Of a stretch of 64,000 bases of DNA, positions 52,328 through 63,899 are shown piece by piece. The position numbers were made by a program, and so were the translations under genes. The stretch is taken from the NCBI GenBank assembly GCA_033297075.1, contig MU858198.1, positions 29,901 to 93,900 of the forward strand, written 5' to 3'. How positions within the stretch are numbered: the stretch's first letter is position 1; the number at the start of each line of letters is the position of its first letter. Source of the DNA: Rhypophila decipiens. Lineage: Eukaryota > Ascomycota > Sordariomycetes > Sordariales > Naviculisporaceae. The notes below the pieces were generated by a model that was not told the DNA's origin, searched no databases, and saw nothing but the letters and a program-made list of their open reading frames with translations.

Positions 52328-53875
52328 ATGCCAGCATCTCCACAGGAGGTCCAATATGCCTCTGGTGCCCGCCGATCCGAGATCCCAGACACAGGTAAAG
52401 ACCACATTTGTGAGAGGATACATATCGGAGCAAGTTACCGCCTCAGCGGAGGGCCGGGGAGACGACCGAGGGGGCCACAATGGTCCCCTCAACAACTGAA
52501 CAAGCTCGCCATCGTCTCTCCGGCCCTTGCCGCGCACATCAACAGGCTGAAGGCAGATCCAGAGGGGAAAAGTGTCTGGAACATTCAATCCCGGCCAGAG
52601 GATGGAATTTCTTTCCCCACCGTCAACGAGGTCCTGGATACGCTAGCTCTCGATGACCAACTCGTGGTTAAAGGCGTTGCTTCGGCCTTATCCGAGTACT
52701 GCAACGTCCTCTGGTTTTATCAGATTATACCCACCAGCTTCCCATCGTGTCTTCAGTGGGTTGCTATAGATGATGATACGACTCGCAACATCATCGGGGC
52801 TTTCAGCATCCCACCACCGGACAACAGCCCGTTTTCACTTCATACCTTTGGTCTTGCCCGCTATTGCTGGAGCGATTCAAATACCCCGTACTCTTACAAG
52901 ACCGACCTACATCTGGCAAACTGCGCGTTTATATTGAACTGGCAGGGAGTCTTCAAACGAGCAATCAGGCATGTCATTTGGGAGACGAAACCTACCGACG
53001 TCGTTCTGCTGCACACGCCAGTGAAGTATCTCAAGGTCACCGGTCCAGATGGTATAAACAGTATGTTATTTCCAAATCCACCCTCATCTACACCACCCTT
53101 TGCATGGCCATTCTAACACATGGCCCCAGAATTAAGACACAGGGAGAAGGCACAAGTTTTTTCTCATCTACTTCGATACTTGTTCAGGCACCGAACAACC
53201 GACGTAGCAACCGTTGATAATATAACCTCCCTACTCAGTTACAATGGCATAGAGGTCGGTGCCATTCCGAGTGAGTTCGATGATCTAAGCGTCAACGAAC
53301 TCATGCGCCGTATTGAGGCAATCCTCCTACCCTCCCCACCGGAGTCACCGGCCGTCCCCGAGCCTGGACGGATGAAACATTCGAGACAAGCAACGCATGG
53401 GTCATCGAAAACAGCGTCCAGCTCGGGGAGTGATCGAAACAGTGGGCCTCCTCGTCAAGCCACCAACACGAGTCAGATGACAAACGGCAGTAGGGGAACG
53501 CATGGGGGCGATGGGCGTGGACGACGTGCAGCCGGAGGTGGAGGGGCCAGCAGCAGCAGCAGCCACCATGTTACATATTTAAACAGACCAAATCCATCCT
53601 GGAAACCTTTGGTGGTGCCTATATGGGTGGGAATCAGTTCGGGCATCAATTCTCTGAGATTCATTCGCAAAAGCAGCAGCGAAGCACCAGGGCCAGAACC
53701 AGAACCCCCTCGTGAGGATAGAGGAGGCCTGGCTCTACATATCGCGTTTGTGCGGGAGATGCTTGACGACCTGAACACCTTTATTCTCAGACAGCACGAT
53801 GAGGTCGCGAGGGAGATGCTCGATAGGCGGGATTTAGAAATTGCGGGCTGGGCAGAGAACTTGCGTAATATGTAG
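52328..53875 (+). CDS. Unrecognised protein with Gly/Ser-rich region
   Basis: Two exons, 52328-53060 and 53130-53875 (69-bp GTATGT intron with a TCTAACA branch), 492 residues. I do not recognise it. The first 240 residues are mixed alpha/beta in character with many aromatic residues (VLWFYQIIPTSFPSCLQWVAIDDD, HVIWETKPTDVVLLHTP). Residues ~330-410 are low complexity (Ser, Gly, Arg, then GGDGRGRRAAGGGG and a Ser-His run). The C-terminal ~70 residues are charged and helical (FVREMLDDLNTFILRQHDEVAREML), possibly a coiled coil. There is no signal peptide and no clear transmembrane segment. The good splice site and long open frames support a real gene. Confidence 0.65.
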
Positions 53876-54745
53876 TGCGTTTCACACTAGAACTCGGACA
53901 TTAAAGTAGTAGATGTCGGTTACTTTGTCTTACATGCCTTGGACGTACCCAAGGGAACATAATTACAAGCCTCTTCTACCTTTATATGTGAATAGGTATT
54001 CCGCAACTTAACATAACTGACAAACTGTAGCGTAGTAAGTACCTAGTATGGTAGCTACTTGTTGCTGATACCTGCTTTACTGCACGACAGCAGGAACTCG
54101 TAGCTATTCTTCTTTTCTGTTTCCCTCATGGCGTAACCAGCACTCGCTCCTATCTTCAATCTTCCATACCGTGGCCCTCTTGGCATCTCGTCTCTAAACT
54201 CCCAAGTTTACAAGAAGGTCATCGTGGCTGCGCAATTGAATCGACAAAATCCACAACGTTAAAGCCCAAGCCCAGTGCACCACGCTGGGTTATGCAGTCG
54301 ATTGGCATCGAATGCATGACCCCCCCCTTGTTGCCAATTAAATTCAGATATGACTGATAAAACTGCAACTTATTGCTGATAATATGCGCGCTAATTTCCA
54401 CACCCTTCCCGTTTTGGCGTTTTAAGCCTCAGACTCTCTCTTCATGACAACCCAGAGAAGGTGCCACCCTTTCAGCCCCATCTTGGCAATCACAACTCCG
54501 ACCCTGATGTTCGGGTTTCTTTTGCACGTGGGCACGCCCACTATCCGGAAAAGGGAACAAGTGAGGAAGGAGCAGTACGGGGTGGGAGTGGACTGTAAAA
54601 GATTACAGCCACACGAACTGCTGCTTCATGCCTGACAGGTACCAGAATCTGCAGCTTAAAGCTTGACCCTGCCAAGTCCCAAAATGTCATACCCGTATGT
54701 ATATACACCTGCCTGCTTTCCTTTCGGCCCTTGACCTTTCCGGCC
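53876..54745. other. Intergenic
   Basis: The 3' flank of the preceding gene and the upstream region of the next. No gene is supported. Confidence 0.4.
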
Positions 54746-56573
54746 ATGTTCTTCAAGTTCCAAACCTTTCAGGATAATTGCGTAACGTTAAGTGCTCGAA
54801 TACAAAACTCGAACCGCTTATCAAACGCTCTCAGCAACTTCCGCATTAGGTCTGATCTCTGGAACGACTGATTTCAACTCTGTTGCTCGCTACGCATTCC
54901 CAAGCCTCAGGCTTTTGGCTACGTCTAGGTCAACTGGCTCTGCAACTGGTCGATCTTCACCCACTTTCTCAGAATCTCACCTGGAAAGATTTCGATCCAT
55001 CCATAAACTGCACATGGGCTGGACGACTACTTGGACAGTGGTTCCAACCGGATCTAGATGATGAGTTCGAGGGGAGCTCGTATTATCTCATATCCAGTTT
55101 TGCCCGGGTTTGTTCTCCTGTCCCCCTTGTTAATGTCTCGCATGGCCAAATCGTCGATTGGGTCATTTATCAAATCTCTCAGAATATTACAATCAGCGTT
55201 CTACTAGATCCCACCCAAGAACACCGTTTCCAGGAGTTCTGTCAGCGACTTGGATGGGAAGGGAACCCGGACTTGTCAGGGATTGGGGTATGTCTTCTCT
55301 GCATTCAGGTCGGGTTTTTTATAGCAGTCATACATAGCCACACCTGCTGACACGGCCCATTACAATCAACCTCAGGTATTCGCGGCATACATGATTCAAG
55401 CCATCTTTACTATGGGATTCTTGATAGCCTATATGTCTCGAAGTCTCATCGATCGGAGAAGAAGGGCAAAATCCCGACCGCCCCTACCTGCGTGGAAGCG
55501 CCTGGACAAATGCCTGGGAATATTTTGGATCTCCTCGCTTTACTTCAGCCTTTGCATTGTCATCGCATCCATCAGTATCACTTATCTGAGCAAAAACTTG
55601 GAACATGCTGTGTATTTCTCCTTCTTTGGTTCAATATTCTCCGTTGGAGTCCTGGGCACCCTCTGGCCGTGGTATCAGAGTCGATGTACACATCCCCATC
55701 TGGCACTGACCGGATTCTCCGTGTTTTTCATACATATAGCAGCCATTAGCGCCACTTCCTTCAGTCAAAAGCCAAGCTGGGAAACCCACTTCGAGTTATC
55801 GTGCTTCTACGAGATATTACGGCGTTCAGCGGCGCGATATCTCCTTCTCACGCCTATCTTGACGGTGTCCTTTGCGGTAGTTGGGTGGGGATCATGCTTT
55901 TGGTATGAAAGGCTTGTGCGGAAGCAGCAGCAGCCAGTCTTCGCTCGCTGGGCAAGAGGCGCCATGAGCCTCACATCCTTCATACTGTTATGGGTATGCC
56001 TGGGATACTTTGTACAGCTCCGCACCGAGACCAGCAACCTGATAGGGAGTTCGTACGCCGAGAATGAATGGGGTTTTGGACAGATCCTAGCAGTCATTGC
56101 CTGGATTCCTACCTGTGCCGAGTTTGTCAAGGTCTTCACCTGTGAGTCGAGCCCCATCTCTCAAGACAATATCCAGCCACGAGCCAGACCGTCTCGCCTT
56201 TCTTTCGCAACACACCGGGGTATCTTGCAGTATCTGGGTAGACGTCGACACACTTGACTGACATGAATATTAACGCCACCTTCTCGTTTATCTAGGGGAT
56301 TACATCGACACTCGCATTGCACCAAATATAAGATCACTCCTTCGTCTCCAGGCAGCTTCTCGCAAGCCAAATACCTCAACAGAATATGGGACTGGGGAGC
56401 CTCTGCAGGATATAGAAGTCCAGAAGCCAGACGGGACATCAGTTACTACAACGACGACCGAAATACCAGACAGCGATGCCGGGGCGCTGAATGACGCAGA
56501 CGAGGAGTGGCGTCTTATTCCCCAGCCGTGGCAAGATCCTTCGCAATCGGAATTAAGTCTTCTCAGACAATAA
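54746..56573 (+). CDS. Polytopic membrane protein of unknown function
   Basis: The secure exons are 54973-55287, 55376-56141 and 56296-56573, with introns of 88 and 154 bp in frame. The first exon is uncertain: the best fit is an ATG at 54746 with a GTAACG donor at 54782 spliced to the CTCAG acceptor at 54971. The extracytosolic N-terminal part has sequons and cysteines (SINCTWAGRLLGQWF). Then come about seven hydrophobic helices between residues ~130 and ~365, including LDKCLGIFWISSLYFSLCIVIASISITYL and GQILAVIAWIPTCAEFVKVF. The cytosolic tail is Thr- and Asp-rich (TTTTTEIPDSDAG). I recognise no family. The last helix plus short motif FTWDYIDTR is made only when the third intron is removed. 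Confidence 0.6.
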
Positions 56574-59446
56574 GAGCTTGCGGGGTTGTTTTAATTGTAA
56601 TTGCATCTCGGCCATCTTCAATGAAACTAGTCCATAATCGTGGCAGAACGTCCATCCAACTGTATTGTAATGAATTGCTTGCCAAGCTTTGGAATTTGCA
56701 ATATGAAAAGATGGAGAAAACGACGGAGGAAAGACCTGTCCCAAGGCCCCACAACCATGGCATTGGTCACAGTTATATGCGGAAAACCCGGAGCAGTCGG
56801 TTCCTTCCTACTACGATATTGCCAACGAGCTCTGTGTGACCAGTCCACTCGCTGCTGGCGCCTTCCTGCACGTAACTCATTCTGGTTCCAGGAACACGCT
56901 GCACCTCCCCAGGTAGCAAATGCAGCTTCCATATCTGGCGACAACACGTCCACCACATTCCATCGCCTCCACGTATATCGATGACCGGTGAGATGTGAGA
57001 CCAGCTCACCCAACCCACCCCGCGATCGCCCTGAACTCCCCGTTCCCAGCGTGGAGCCCGGTGTGAAGCTTTGGCACTCTGCCATTAACACCTCTGCCAC
57101 CGAGACCCGGGGATTTTGTTGAGCTGTGATTCAATGGATCCCACAGACTTAAAGTTACAGAACTAAGGTAACCATACAAAGTCATTAAACTCCCTGGCTA
57201 CATATCAAGGTTTAACTTCACCGACGACATTACTGAGACTTTTTGTCTTTTCTTGACAGGGCGTCGACACCAAGATCTCAATAGCCCAGGCCCCAATCTA
57301 ATTCACTTTCAACTTGGCACCACAAAGAGCTGGCAACCTAGTCACGAAAACTCGGGACCGAGATGACAACAAGGTCGTATTGGTGCACATATCTTCAAAG
57401 GTCCTACAAAAACTCATCGGGGTTTCATATGTAAATAAGATGGCTCAAACTCATCCTTGTTCGGTAAAGGGTCAACTTGTCCCTTCTAAATTGCTTCTTC
57501 AGTCTCGTGAACGTCAAAGCCTCAACGAGTGAGTTAAAGAGTCAGCAGAAAGCTGAATCACGCGTTCTTTCCAGCTACGCCGCATTGTACACACAAGGCA
57601 TGTCAAGCTTCTCACTCCAATAGGTTGACATCTCCTCCTCGGGGCGCACGAAATGTAAAGTGAGAAGGGAGAATGTCACCCATACATGTATGGGACTTGA
57701 GACAAGATTTAAGAAGGATCAGGATGGCTGTCCATGGCAAGCCTCAGTTGCACAAACCAAGGAACTTTAATATGACGACGTGCACAGCATTGTAGATGGC
57801 TAACCTTTTTTAGCTGCACATATTGAAAGCATACTGAAGAATAAGATGGCCGATTGTCATATTAAGCATTCGTTGCGAAAAACTAAAGCGCCCTGAGACC
57901 ATCCTCAAATCCAACTATCATTCTGGTAACTTGCCGAACACGACGTGCAGTTGAAAGAGGCTCGACACACTTTCGGAAGCGAATTTGCCCGATGCTAGCT
58001 CCATCCATCAACCCGGTCAGATGTTATTACTCAGTGCTCTCCTAATTAAAACTCGCTCTGCCTGGTAGCATTCTGTCCCGTCGACCTTCCCTCTGCGGGG
58101 TGCATACGTGGAATGCCATGGCCGGCCTCGGGGAATAGAAGACTCGTGTGAGATGGAAAAGGGGTTCCCAGCAGAGGGTCGTAGTATTCGTCGACAAACG
58201 AAAAGGGGTCTCCACTCGGCAACTGCTCACGGAGGAGCCAAGGGACGGGAGACGAGCAGGGCCCAACCAATGAGAGTTGCATCAGAAACCAATAGACTGT
58301 CGCTGATCGCGGTTCGGTTACACTCGCCAGTTCCTTCGCGAAGGCAGAGTGCTTCTCCTCATCCCGGGTTAGGGAGGTATGTCGGCATATATTAACTGCC
58401 CTCCCTCAGGCATCCCTGGAAGGAAGCGTATAGTACCTCGTCCCGTCCCGTTGGACCTCCTGATTACATTCGCATGTCACCGTGTTTCCATCGACTCATT
58501 AGCGAGAAAGGCGGTAGTTAATTTAGATGAAGAGTTCACCTGTCACTTTATATTCACTGCCTGGCTGGGCTGGACTGGGGACAGGGACCAACCTCGGTTT
58601 TTGCCGCATGGCCGCATCGTAGACCGACTGACTGGTTACACATGTGCCGTATGAAGGGATCGTGAATTTGGGGCTTTGAAAACATAACCGAGAAGAGAAG
58701 GTCACTGTGAAACTCTTTGCGCTTTCTTACTGCCTTGGACCACGTCAGTACAAAAAAAAAAGATCAGGAAGAGGCGCATCAGATTGGGAGGGCCCTTCTC
58801 GTGTCGGGACCAAGTAACAGTAACCATTACACCCATTGCACTAGTCAACTTTTTCAGTAGCAATGACGAAGAAAAACCTGCGCACACGCAGGAACCCTCT
58901 ATTGCAACCTCAAACCTGGCCGTCATCATCCCATCTCACCATGACACCAGCTGGCGGCGTGTGCGGTCCGAGTCTGCCCGGCCATCTTACTACGACCCAA
59001 GCCAACAAGAACGCAACCGCAACCGCAGAACGCAATTCGCAGTGCCACCTCTCAAGTCTGACGACCCTTTGGATACCCAAAATCCCCGCCAGGAACATCG
59101 TCATTGCGCACTCAAAATAGGAACTCTCGGGTATCAACCTTTGCCCGAAATGGCTGCCTGCCCACTCGACGAGGTTCGCGAGGTTTCACTAGCTGCATTC
59201 GCCATGACTGCGAGATCGCTGCCGAGATTTCCGTCTTTGTAGCCCACATGACTTGCTTTTTCCTTTGTCAAAGGAGGGCATGGCCCATCTCAGCCGTTGT
59301 CGAGCTGTCAGGATGGGTACATAATGGGCAGGTAGGGACTTGTTGAAGATTGCGATAATTTGCAATAGGCATAGCGGGATATTGCCGCGTGGGTTTCTCC
59401 TATTTTCAACTTTCCGTCGCTTGTCGATCTGAGGCCATTCGCGGTC
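56574..59446. other. Long intergenic stretch, no supported gene
   Basis: Nearly 2.9 kb. Frames at 56627-57100 (minus), 57314-57532 (plus), 58042-58282 (minus) and 58784-59242 (plus, TTG start only) overlap shadows on the other strand and show no domain or splice pattern. A run of ten A lies near 58752. This is the emptiest part of the window. Confidence 0.4.
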
Positions 59447-59452
59447 TATAAA
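59447..59452 (+). promoter_or_regulatory. TATA box of DUF4360 copy 2
   Basis: TATAAA, 174 bp upstream of the ATG at 59621, the same distance as in DUF4360 copy 1. Confidence 0.55.
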
Positions 59453-59620
59453 GTCTTGGTTGGTCGACCTCATTCAAACTCTCAACCTCCTCTGTTAAGC
59501 AGCAGACAACTTTATCATCTCATATTCTTATCAAGTCCAACCCTTCAACCAGTCTTCCATCTTTCTCCCTCTCAGGTCTACCAAGTCTACAACTTCAACA
59601 ATCCAACCCAAACCATCACA

Positions 59621-60262
59621 ATGAAGTCCATCACCCTATCCAACCTCCTCTTCACAACCCTCACCCTAGCCAACCCAATCCAATTCACCAACCCTCTCAC
59701 TCCCCGCCAAGTAAACGCCCCGGCGCGCATAACCAGCGCCACAATCTCAGGAACAGGCTGCCAACCAAACACCTACACGACCCAATTCTCCCCCTCCGGC
59801 GACGCATTCACCCTCGGCCTAGACTCTTATCAAACCTTCTTCGGCCCCGGAACCTCCACCTCGGACCGAACCCGCCAATGCGACCTCGTCCTCACCCTAA
59901 ACTACCCCCCGGGATGTAGTCTCCTCACCCTCTCAACAACATACCACGGTTTCGCCCAGCTCGAGACATCGGTGTCAGGGCAATTCACGTCGAGCTATGC
60001 CCTTTCCCCGGGAGCTCTAAGCGGGGACGGCTCCGCGCCGGGAAGTATCACCGTCGGGAGCGGTGCTTTTGGCGGGAATGGAAATGTTTATACCAAGGTG
60101 GACGATCCTATCAATGCGAGGGTTAGTTTTGCGGGATCGAATAGGCGGGATGGTACGTTTACGGTCAAGACTAGGTTGAGTCTGACGGGTAGTACTGGAC
60201 GGAGTGGGACTTTGACGCAGGATGATGTTAGTGTTTCTATTGCTAGCCAGAGTAGGTGTTGA
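59621..60262 (+). CDS. Secreted DUF4360 protein (copy 2)
   Basis: Single exon, 213 residues from the ATG at 59621 (the frame is open upstream but that is leader). A signal peptide (to ...LTLANP) and a short pro-region ending in PRQ precede the DUF4360 domain: ATISGTGCQPNTYTTQFSPSGDAFTLGLDSYQTFFGPG, then RQCDLVLTLNYPPGC, with a final RC. Unlike copy 1 it has no introns, and the middle is Gly/Ser-rich without the WSPCGG segment, so the two are old, diverged paralogues. Function unknown; probably a wall-associated or secreted protein. Confidence 0.88.
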   Translation: MKSITLSNLLFTTLTLANPIQFTNPLTPRQVNAPARITSATISGTGCQPNTYTTQFSPSGDAFTLGLDSYQTFFGPGTSTSDRTRQCDLVLTLNYPPGCSLLTLSTTYHGFAQLETSVSGQFTSSYALSPGALSGDGSAPGSITVGSGAFGGNGNVYTKVDDPINARVSFAGSNRRDGTFTVKTRLSLTGSTGRSGTLTQDDVSVSIASQSRC

Positions 60263-60662
60263 TTTCTTTGTGGGGGTCTCTTCGACTTTTTGTTTCTTTG
60301 GCGGCATAAGAGGAGAATGGGTTTTTTGCTGGCTGACATGTCGGGTCTTGTTATGCATTGTTGATATCGGTTTGAGAGATCATTGTTTTGTTTGTACCTA
60401 CCAAGGTTGTCTTGATTATCATGGAGCAGAAAGTCGGTTTGGAAGGTGTGTTTGAGGAGCGCGGGCAGTTATCTAGAGTTTGGGACCGACAAAGAAGGCA
60501 TACAATGAGAGGAGCGAGTTTACCGAGACGTGTTTAGCAATATAAGAATTTCCAGCTTCACGTCTAAACCAACCTGATCGTCTCAAAATCCCCCCATACA
60601 TCCCCACCGATGCCGTCTCTCATCTCTGCCTTTAGAGCCTCCCCGTCCATTATCCCATGCAC
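60263..60662. other. Intergenic between converging genes
   Basis: 400 bp of 3' flanks. Nothing else is seen. Confidence 0.45.
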
Positions 60663-63600
60663 CTATGCCTCCCCAATCACCTGATACTTGGGAATCATGT
60701 CCCATTCATTCCTAATTCTCCTTTTAGGTCGCTTCCCATCCACGTCCTTAACCTCCTCTTGTTCCGCATCATCTTCAATCTTCTCTAGGACGTACGGTAC
60801 CTTGGCCCCCCTCAAAACATGGACCTCGTACACCGTCTTATCACCACAGTCTGCATCTACTGAACGAGGCCCAACGCCAAGTAATCCCTCGCGAGTTACA
60901 AAAGCTCGCCGCCCAGCCATAACAGTGTGCATTCGAGTCTCGAATGACCGGATGGATGTTCTTTCGGCTGGTGTAAAAAGGGACAGGGCCATTTCCCACC
61001 AGACACCGTCCGTTGTTGTGTACCTTAAACATGGTGGCAAAGATTTTGATTCCTGGAGGGAGGGTGTCTCTGTGTTGGTGTTGGTATCTGTGCTTGTTTT
61101 CGGTAGTGCAGCTTGGGCCACGGATGAGTGGTAAAGAGTAGAAGTCTGAGACGTCGAGACATCCACAGTATCCTCACGTTTCCGGTATTTGAACCCGGCG
61201 AGTTTATCCAAGAGAAAGCCAGCTGAGGGAAGAAAGGCAGGTGGTCCGGTAAAATTATCCCCGAACATCTCCAGATGAGGTCGATCGGGGACATTTGAGT
61301 CTGGGTCGTCGCTCAGATTGGTCTCATCCGATTGAGCTGCAGCTCTGAGCTCGAGTGCCCTTAGATCCAGCAGCAATGTGCCCAAATGGGAGAGTTTCAA
61401 TGACTGAGTACATGGCGGTAAGGGTGTGTGCGCCTTTAGATAGAGCAATACATAGAGCTTAAGAGCTTCTAGAAAGCGATCCCGTGCACACTCGGTTATG
61501 CATTGGGAAGCGTACTTGTTCTTTCTTTTGGCGTCTTTCACTTCCTCTGGCTCGTCTTCATCCCCGGGTTCGGTCTCATACGAATCGTACCATAAAACGC
61601 CGTACCAGATTTCGACAAGATGAGCCACGAGCCAGTTGGAGAATCCCTGGCCGAGAGAATCTGGCGCGGGATAGGTGACACACCTCTTTTTGGTTATCTC
61701 GGGATATGGGTTTCTCACTGCGTCGTCTAATTCAGCAGTTGGTAAGATATTGGCTACCAGGGAACGCCACAACGCTTCCGTGCGAGTCATGTCATTCGCT
61801 TCGTAACTTGAAGACTCGGCTGTGGTATCCGTCTGTGATCGTGATGTCGCCTCTTCCTCGTCATCGATACTCCCGCCTTCAACACTAGAATCATCACTCG
61901 AGAATGACCCATAAGCCTCCTCCACTAGTCCCTCGGCTGCTGATCGCTCCTGACCGATTCCCATATTCCCCAGGAATTCTATCAACTCAAAGTTCCCGGC
62001 CTCGTCTTTCATTTGGACTAGAATTTTCTGGATGGGATATGTAGGCGGGACTGTAATCAGAAGGTTGAGCAGGTGCAGTACCATGTCCTCGAAATCATTC
62101 TCGTAGCGGGTGGTGGCAGTAATGACATCTATTTTGATGCTCTCAACCCATAGTATGCCATCGTTGTCGCCTCCTAAGCTAAAGAATGCATTAGTGGCAT
62201 AACCAGATGCTCCGAATACCACGTCCTCAGCACCGTCATCCAGAAGTGTGCACCTTAGATGGGCGCTGAAGTCTGGTACCCAGCCCTCGAGGTTCATGAC
62301 TATTGTATCGCATGGTTCCTGTATCTGAGAAAGTATTGAGAGGGATTTTGTCATGACCATGGTGCCCAAGGCGGCGCACCGGAAGACCTGTTGCACACTG
62401 GCATCGTAGGTCGGCCAAATGCCCATCTCGGCCGTGTCTGAAGCAAGGTTGAGCAAAGCAAACACCTTATCCCGCGGGTTTGTGGTATCGGTTCTTCGAA
62501 ATAGGTTTAAGACTCGTAAGAAACGTGGGGGGTCCCAGGAAATGGTCTTGGTCCTGTTATCATCCATATTCTCGGACCGCCAAAACTGCTCTCTGACTGC
62601 CGTGACCAACGAGAATCCATCATCACCTTCAGAGCTGGCACTGAGAATATCCAGGGTCCTTTTGTCCCTCGATGATGTATCGGAGTCCGGCTCATCTTGG
62701 CCAAATCTGCAAATATTGAGTATTTGTCGAAGTTGATCCGATAAAGGTTGATCGGATAAGAAGTTTCGACCCAGTTTCGTCATCTCGCTACCGAGGCCAG
62801 AGCTCTTCAAAAAGTGTGCCACAGCGGCCACTTCTTCCCAGGCCAATACATGGGGCCAACCACCACCCAGCCAAAACATCATCTTTCCATACCCGAAAAC
62901 AGCCTCCTGTACCACCCAGGCCCGTCTGAACCAAGACCTCTGGAAGAAGGCAAACAGAGCAAACCAGTTGACTAGGGTGAGCTCAGGAAAGGAGCTCAAC
63001 GTGAGCTTCCGCTTTTCAAGAGCGCTAGGCGACGAGGCTTTGGCTTCATTTGCAAGAAAGCCTATCGTTTTGATGGCTGTCTCAGTCAGGCCATTATCGT
63101 CCATCTTGCCCAGCCAAGCCAATACCCCATCAGCGCAGTTGAAAACCATATGCATCAACCCCACCTGCAACGTCCGCTCATCGAGGTCCTCTTCGTTTAT
63201 ACACAACGCGTCAATCCACACTGGCCTAATCCAAGGTCGATAGCAATCGTCATAATTGCGGCCTGCAAATTCATACTGGAATAATAATTGATGGCGATAC
63301 CTGAGAAAGTCGTATAGATTTTCCCGAACACAAGCAAGGCAGCCGTCGATTTCGATAGGTTTCTTCTTCTCGTTCTTATCTTCGCCGCTGGCTTTGTCGT
63401 GGTTTGGTTGTTGCTGCGTATCGATACCGACTGGCAAGTCGTGCTGCCCACAGGCAGTCGTTCTCTGCTTTGGAATCCAAGGGCGTTCGTTCAGGTAATC
63501 AGCCAACGCCAAGTCTGGCGCAAAGATCATCGAATTGGGCCCAGAGATAACCCTCATGAAGTGGTTCAGCAGGTACTCTGAAGACGATTCGGGAGCGTCC

Positions 63601-63899
63601 ACTAGGCGAGCGGGCTCCTCGTAGATCGTCACAGGGTCCTTCCAGGTGTAGCTCATGGCCATGTATGGGCACGGAAACAACCCGCCGGTCTCAGGATGTC
63701 TTTCACGCGCCATGGCAAGATCGAACGTTGTCATTGTGCAACGAATGATTGCCGGGCTTATGGTGGGAAGAAGCTGCACCAGCCGGATACTGGTTGGGGT
63801 TGGAAGAGGTTTGTACTGAAATGGCGGGAGTTTGAGAATGTCTTCAACTGTCGGGTCGGCCGAGGTTTGGCGAGAATCAAGGTTGGGAAGAACCTTCAT
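60663..63899 (-). CDS. Large HET-domain protein
   Basis: Single exon, 1078 residues from the ATG at 63899. The frame extends to a GTG at 63941, but a TAG closes it just upstream. HET motifs: SIRLVQLLP, CPYMAMSYTW (78-86), RPVWIDALCINEEDLDER (from about 227), VFNCADGVLAWLG, WFRRAWVVQEAVFGYG and PRDKVFALLNLAS. The gap between the first two motifs, about 140 residues, is far longer than the usual 40-60 and contains a charged, Lys/Glu/Gln-rich insertion. The ~550 residues after the HET domain are acidic and unrecognised, with a Ser/Asp/Glu-rich stretch near 690-730. HET proteins induce cell death after fusion of unlike strains; the partner locus is not visible here. Confidence 0.88.
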   Translation of the reverse strand: MKVLPNLDSRQTSADPTVEDILKLPPFQYKPLPTPTSIRLVQLLPTISPAIIRCTMTTFDLAMARERHPETGGLFPCPYMAMSYTWKDPVTIYEEPARLVDAPESSSEYLLNHFMRVISGPNSMIFAPDLALADYLNERPWIPKQRTTACGQHDLPVGIDTQQQPNHDKASGEDKNEKKKPIEIDGCLACVRENLYDFLRYRHQLLFQYEFAGRNYDDCYRPWIRPVWIDALCINEEDLDERTLQVGLMHMVFNCADGVLAWLGKMDDNGLTETAIKTIGFLANEAKASSPSALEKRKLTLSSFPELTLVNWFALFAFFQRSWFRRAWVVQEAVFGYGKMMFWLGGGWPHVLAWEEVAAVAHFLKSSGLGSEMTKLGRNFLSDQPLSDQLRQILNICRFGQDEPDSDTSSRDKRTLDILSASSEGDDGFSLVTAVREQFWRSENMDDNRTKTISWDPPRFLRVLNLFRRTDTTNPRDKVFALLNLASDTAEMGIWPTYDASVQQVFRCAALGTMVMTKSLSILSQIQEPCDTIVMNLEGWVPDFSAHLRCTLLDDGAEDVVFGASGYATNAFFSLGGDNDGILWVESIKIDVITATTRYENDFEDMVLHLLNLLITVPPTYPIQKILVQMKDEAGNFELIEFLGNMGIGQERSAAEGLVEEAYGSFSSDDSSVEGGSIDDEEEATSRSQTDTTAESSSYEANDMTRTEALWRSLVANILPTAELDDAVRNPYPEITKKRCVTYPAPDSLGQGFSNWLVAHLVEIWYGVLWYDSYETEPGDEDEPEEVKDAKRKNKYASQCITECARDRFLEALKLYVLLYLKAHTPLPPCTQSLKLSHLGTLLLDLRALELRAAAQSDETNLSDDPDSNVPDRPHLEMFGDNFTGPPAFLPSAGFLLDKLAGFKYRKREDTVDVSTSQTSTLYHSSVAQAALPKTSTDTNTNTETPSLQESKSLPPCLRYTTTDGVWWEMALSLFTPAERTSIRSFETRMHTVMAGRRAFVTREGLLGVGPRSVDADCGDKTVYEVHVLRGAKVPYVLEKIEDDAEQEEVKDVDGKRPKRRIRNEWDMIPKYQVIGEA

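Noticed and set aside
56627..57100. 157-codon minus-strand open frame.
   Set aside because: No ATG-led frame with a recognisable domain; overlapped by frames on the plus strand.
58784..59242. 152-codon plus-strand open frame.
   Set aside because: Starts only from TTG, has no domain, and overlaps equally long frames on the other strand.
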